Of a stretch of DNA of 64,000 bases, positions 61,662 through 64,000 are shown one piece after another. The DNA lies in the NCBI GenBank assembly GCA_001769275.1, contig MEOQ01000028.1, positions 1 to 64,000 on the forward strand, written 5' to 3'. Position 1 is the first letter of the stretch; the number at the start of each line of letters is the position of its first letter. The notes beneath the pieces were generated by a model that was not told where the DNA came from, ran no database searches, and saw only the letters and a program-made list of their open reading frames with translations. Both the position numbers and the translations under genes were made by a program. The DNA comes from Bacteroidetes bacterium GWF2_43_63 (GTDB lineage: Bacteria; Bacteroidota; Bacteroidia; Bacteroidales; DTU049).

Positions 61662-62321
61662 TCAGATTTCAATGATTTTATTTCGGATGGCATATTTAAT
61701 CAGCTCCACCGTTGTTTTTAATTCCAGTTTCTGCATGATATGCGTTTTGTGAGTCTCAACAGTGCGAATGCTGATAAATAGTTTCCCGGCAATTTCCAGA
61801 TTGGAAAGTCCTTCGCAGAACAGGTGTAGCACTTCGTTTTCGCGTTGAGACAATGGCTCTGTCGATGGATCCGGATTTTCTTCTTTTTCCAGTTTTCGCA
61901 TCAGAGCTTTTCGCAGCACGTCGGAAGTGGCTTCACCGAAATATTCTTCGCCGGCATAAAGCCGACGTATGGCATCGGTGAGTTCGCGCGCCGGAATGTT
62001 TTTTGGCAGATACCCTTTTGCGCCAGCTTTAATAGCACGAATGATATATTCTTCATCGTTGTGCATGGAAAGAATGAGTACTGGTAAAGCAGGTCTCATC
62101 TGCAAAATCAGCGGAAGCGCATCAATCCCCGATTTGTCGGGAAGCGAAATATCGAGAATAAGAACATCGGGAAAAGTGTTCTCCAGCGTATTAAGAGCTT
62201 CTGCAGCCGAACTGGCCTCAGCAACGACGTTGATGTCCTGCGTTCCTGAAATGATCGCTTTCACGCCGTCACGCACAATGTCGTGATCATCAACCAGCAT
62301 GATTTTAATTTTATGCTCCAT
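61662..62321 (-). CDS. LuxR-family (NarL-type) response regulator
   Basis: 219 residues. The receiver domain (1-120) has VDDHDIVRDG, phospho-acceptor Asp in VLILDISLPD, and Lys in GYLPKN. A LuxR-type helix-turn-helix (about 152-215) has LSQRENEVLHLFCEGLSNLE and ISIRTVETHKTHIMQKL. It should bind DNA when phosphorylated by the kinase encoded just upstream, whose stop codon it overlaps by 11 bases. The last 49 bases are duplicated 430 bp further on, beyond a palindrome-rich segment. Confidence 0.95.
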   Translation of the reverse strand: MEHKIKIMLVDDHDIVRDGVKAIISGTQDINVVAEASSAAEALNTLENTFPDVLILDISLPDKSGIDALPLILQMRPALPVLILSMHNDEEYIIRAIKAGAKGYLPKNIPARELTDAIRRLYAGEEYFGEATSDVLRKALMRKLEKEENPDPSTEPLSQRENEVLHLFCEGLSNLEIAGKLFISIRTVETHKTHIMQKLELKTTVELIKYAIRNKIIEI

Positions 62322-64000
62322 GACTTTCGTTTAATGTATAGTGCAGTTCTATTTTTGTTCCACAGTTTTGTTTTGAATCAATATTCAGGTTGGCACCAAT
62401 CAGGGCGGCTCTTTCCCTGATATTGGCAAGCCCCTTTCCACGCGCAGTTTCTTCCGATCCGAATCCGCATCCGTTGTCCTGAATTTGCATCAAAATCAAA
62501 GGGGTATTAAAGGAAAATCCAACTTTAATTTCAGAGGCATTGCTGTGTTTTAACGCATTGCTCAATGCTTCCTGTAAAATGCGATACAAATGTGTTGCTT
62601 CCATTTCGCTCAGTGGCAGTGTTACTTCGTCGATGGCTTGAATAATTTTTATTCCGGAACTTTCTTCCATTTGATTGCATAAGCTACGAAGTGCGCTTGT
62701 AAGGCCAAACTCCGACAATTCGGAAGGCGCAAGCCCTTTCGATATTTTACGCAATTCGGTGATTCCCTGATTGACCAATTTTTTCGAAGCCGCATATGGA
62801 GCCAGATTCTGAATGTTTTCGTATTGCCCCATACTTTCCAGTTGAAAACGAGCGGCAACAAAAATCTGTCCTATACCATCGTGCAATTCGCGTGAAAGCC
62901 GCTGGCGTTCCTTTTCCTGGCCCTCGATAAACGATTCAATCCGTTGACTTCTTTCGGCTTCAAGTTGCAATTCGCGGGTGGATATTTCTTGTTGTTGTTC
63001 ACAAAGCTTCTGCGACATTTCGTTGAAAGCGCCCGCCAGCTCGCCCAGCTCATCGTTGCTTTGATAATCGACCTGCACACCCAGCTGACCTGTGCTTATT
63101 TGTGAAACAGCTGTTTTCAACCGCAAAAGCGGACGTGTAAAAAACCGGGAAAGCCAGAAAGAAACAAAAACGAGAATGAATACAATGGCAATGCTTACAA
63201 AAAGCAGCGTGTTCCGTAAGTTTAGAAGGGGCATCAGCGCTTCTTTTTTATCGATTTCGGCCAGAATGGCCCAGTCGAGTCCCGGAATCTGTAAGCGACT
63301 GCTGGAACTTAATACCGGAATGCCCCGATAATCATTACTGATCATTTCACCTTCGTTCTGTTGAAAAACCTGTTTGGCAGGAATGGTTTCCGCTTTCACA
63401 CTCATGACCGATTTTTTCAAGAAGCGCGATTGGCTGCGCATCATATAGTCGCTGCCGATTATATATACTTCGCCGCTGTATCCAAGTCCGTTCTGGTCGT
63501 TTTGTTCGAGTAAAATACTGTTCAATGCGTCGGCTGAAATACTAATACCAACAGCACCGATGATTTTTGATTTTTCAAGAACAGGTGCAAAAACGTACAT
63601 CAGCGGCAAACCATTGGTTGTGTCATAATCGCTTATTTGAACGGCGTTTTCAGCAATTGATTGTTGAGCCGTTATTAGATAATGAGCGTTATTAACTTCG
63701 GAAAAATAGTCAGCAACAATTTGTTTTTTTTGATTTCGGGAAATGATGAAGCTTTTATTGTCGGTTGAAACCAATAGTAGCTGATGGTGTCCCGGCCGGT
63801 CAAAAACAGCTGAAAAAAGATAATCGCCAGCTGTAGAAAGAGTAAGCGTATCGCCTGATTGCAGTTGTTCGGATTGCTGGTTGAATGCTGAAAAAACATT
63901 GTTTAATTCCTGCGAAAGCCCAAGTTGCAACACTTCGGTTTGCCGATCGCGGAAGTATTGTTCCAACTGAAATTTTCGCGCATTGCGAATGGTTTTAAGC
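62311..64000 (-). CDS. Sensor histidine kinase, partial at the window edge
   Basis: At least 562 codons: the frame is open to base 64000, so the N-terminus and first membrane helix lie outside. The visible order is a Cache-type periplasmic sensor (with GEVYIIGSDYMMRSQSRF), a membrane helix (NTLLFVSIAIVFILVFVSFW), a HAMP domain, a HisKA_3 dimerisation helix with the phospho-histidine in RLSRELHDGIGQI, and a HATPase domain with EALSNALKHSNA and DNGCGFG. This is a NarX/DesK-type kinase, all motifs intact, and the partner of the overlapping LuxR-type regulator. Ligand unknown. Confidence 0.93.
   Translation of the reverse strand, partial: LKTIRNARKFQLEQYFRDRQTEVLQLGLSQELNNVFSAFNQQSEQLQSGDTLTLSTAGDYLFSAVFDRPGHHQLLLVSTDNKSFIISRNQKKQIVADYFSEVNNAHYLITAQQSIAENAVQISDYDTTNGLPLMYVFAPVLEKSKIIGAVGISISADALNSILLEQNDQNGLGYSGEVYIIGSDYMMRSQSRFLKKSVMSVKAETIPAKQVFQQNEGEMISNDYRGIPVLSSSSRLQIPGLDWAILAEIDKKEALMPLLNLRNTLLFVSIAIVFILVFVSFWLSRFFTRPLLRLKTAVSQISTGQLGVQVDYQSNDELGELAGAFNEMSQKLCEQQQEISTRELQLEAERSQRIESFIEGQEKERQRLSRELHDGIGQIFVAARFQLESMGQYENIQNLAPYAASKKLVNQGITELRKISKGLAPSELSEFGLTSALRSLCNQMEESSGIKIIQAIDEVTLPLSEMEATHLYRILQEALSNALKHSNASEIKVGFSFNTPLILMQIQDNGCGFGSEETARGKGLANIRERAALIGANLNIDSKQNCGTKIELHYTLNESHGA

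Overview
The window looks like chromosomal DNA of a member of the phylum Bacteroidota. Four secreted proteins end in the type IX secretion (T9SS) sorting domain and a fifth ends in the gliding-motility-associated C-terminal domain. There is a SprB-like / PorP-SprF / PorE-like gene trio, a DUF4175 protein, YwqK-type MORN proteins, TAnnTTTG promoter elements and few Shine-Dalgarno sites. I see nothing that fixes a genus, and no rRNA, tRNA or CRISPR array.

Layout. 0.4-3.4 kb: pyrimidine-dimer glycosylase, a polytopic membrane protein, and aspartate-semialdehyde dehydrogenase (asd). 3.4-9.4 kb: an accessory strip in which diverged copies of the asd 3' end alternate with small minus-strand cargo genes (lipoprotein, orphan antitoxin, truncated Bro-N gene, frameshifted Fic toxin with its antitoxin), then a DJ-1/PfpI gene, a PAS fragment, a GT-C-like membrane protein and an unknown membrane protein. 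9.7-26.0 kb: housekeeping genes, all on the minus strand: pgk; a seven-gene operon running from an rRNA pseudouridine synthase through an aminotransferase, a small membrane protein, DUF4175, a HATPase and ybeY to mnmG; a PAS kinase/LytTR pair; and nadA with a MORN protein. 26.05-26.58 kb: an AT-rich gap with a cluster of DnaA-box-like 9-mers at the point where gene orientation switches from minus to mostly plus, a candidate replication origin. 26.6-48.8 kb: rpiB, lutB-like, a 301-bp MITE-like element, fructosamine kinase, secreted T9SS cargo including a subtilase, tgt-lptF/G, and the 7-kb gliding/T9SS trio. 48.7-64 kb: ahcY, envelope proteins, a MATE exporter with a structured leader, two tandem paralogs of unknown function, amt with a TorF-type porin, and a LuxR-type response regulator with its sensor kinase, which runs off the right edge.

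The most striking hidden pattern is repeated duplication of gene ends. Short copies (35 to about 70 bp) of the end of a neighbouring intact gene lie on the far side of accessory DNA at four independent loci: asd (three extra copies), the PfpI gene, the MATE gene and the LuxR-type regulator. Some copies encode variant C-termini, as if each came in with foreign DNA that recombined into the end of a resident gene. Other unexplained structure includes three arrays of mixed palindromes, a cloverleaf-like palindrome near 35.3 kb and a probable MITE abutting the lutB stop codon.
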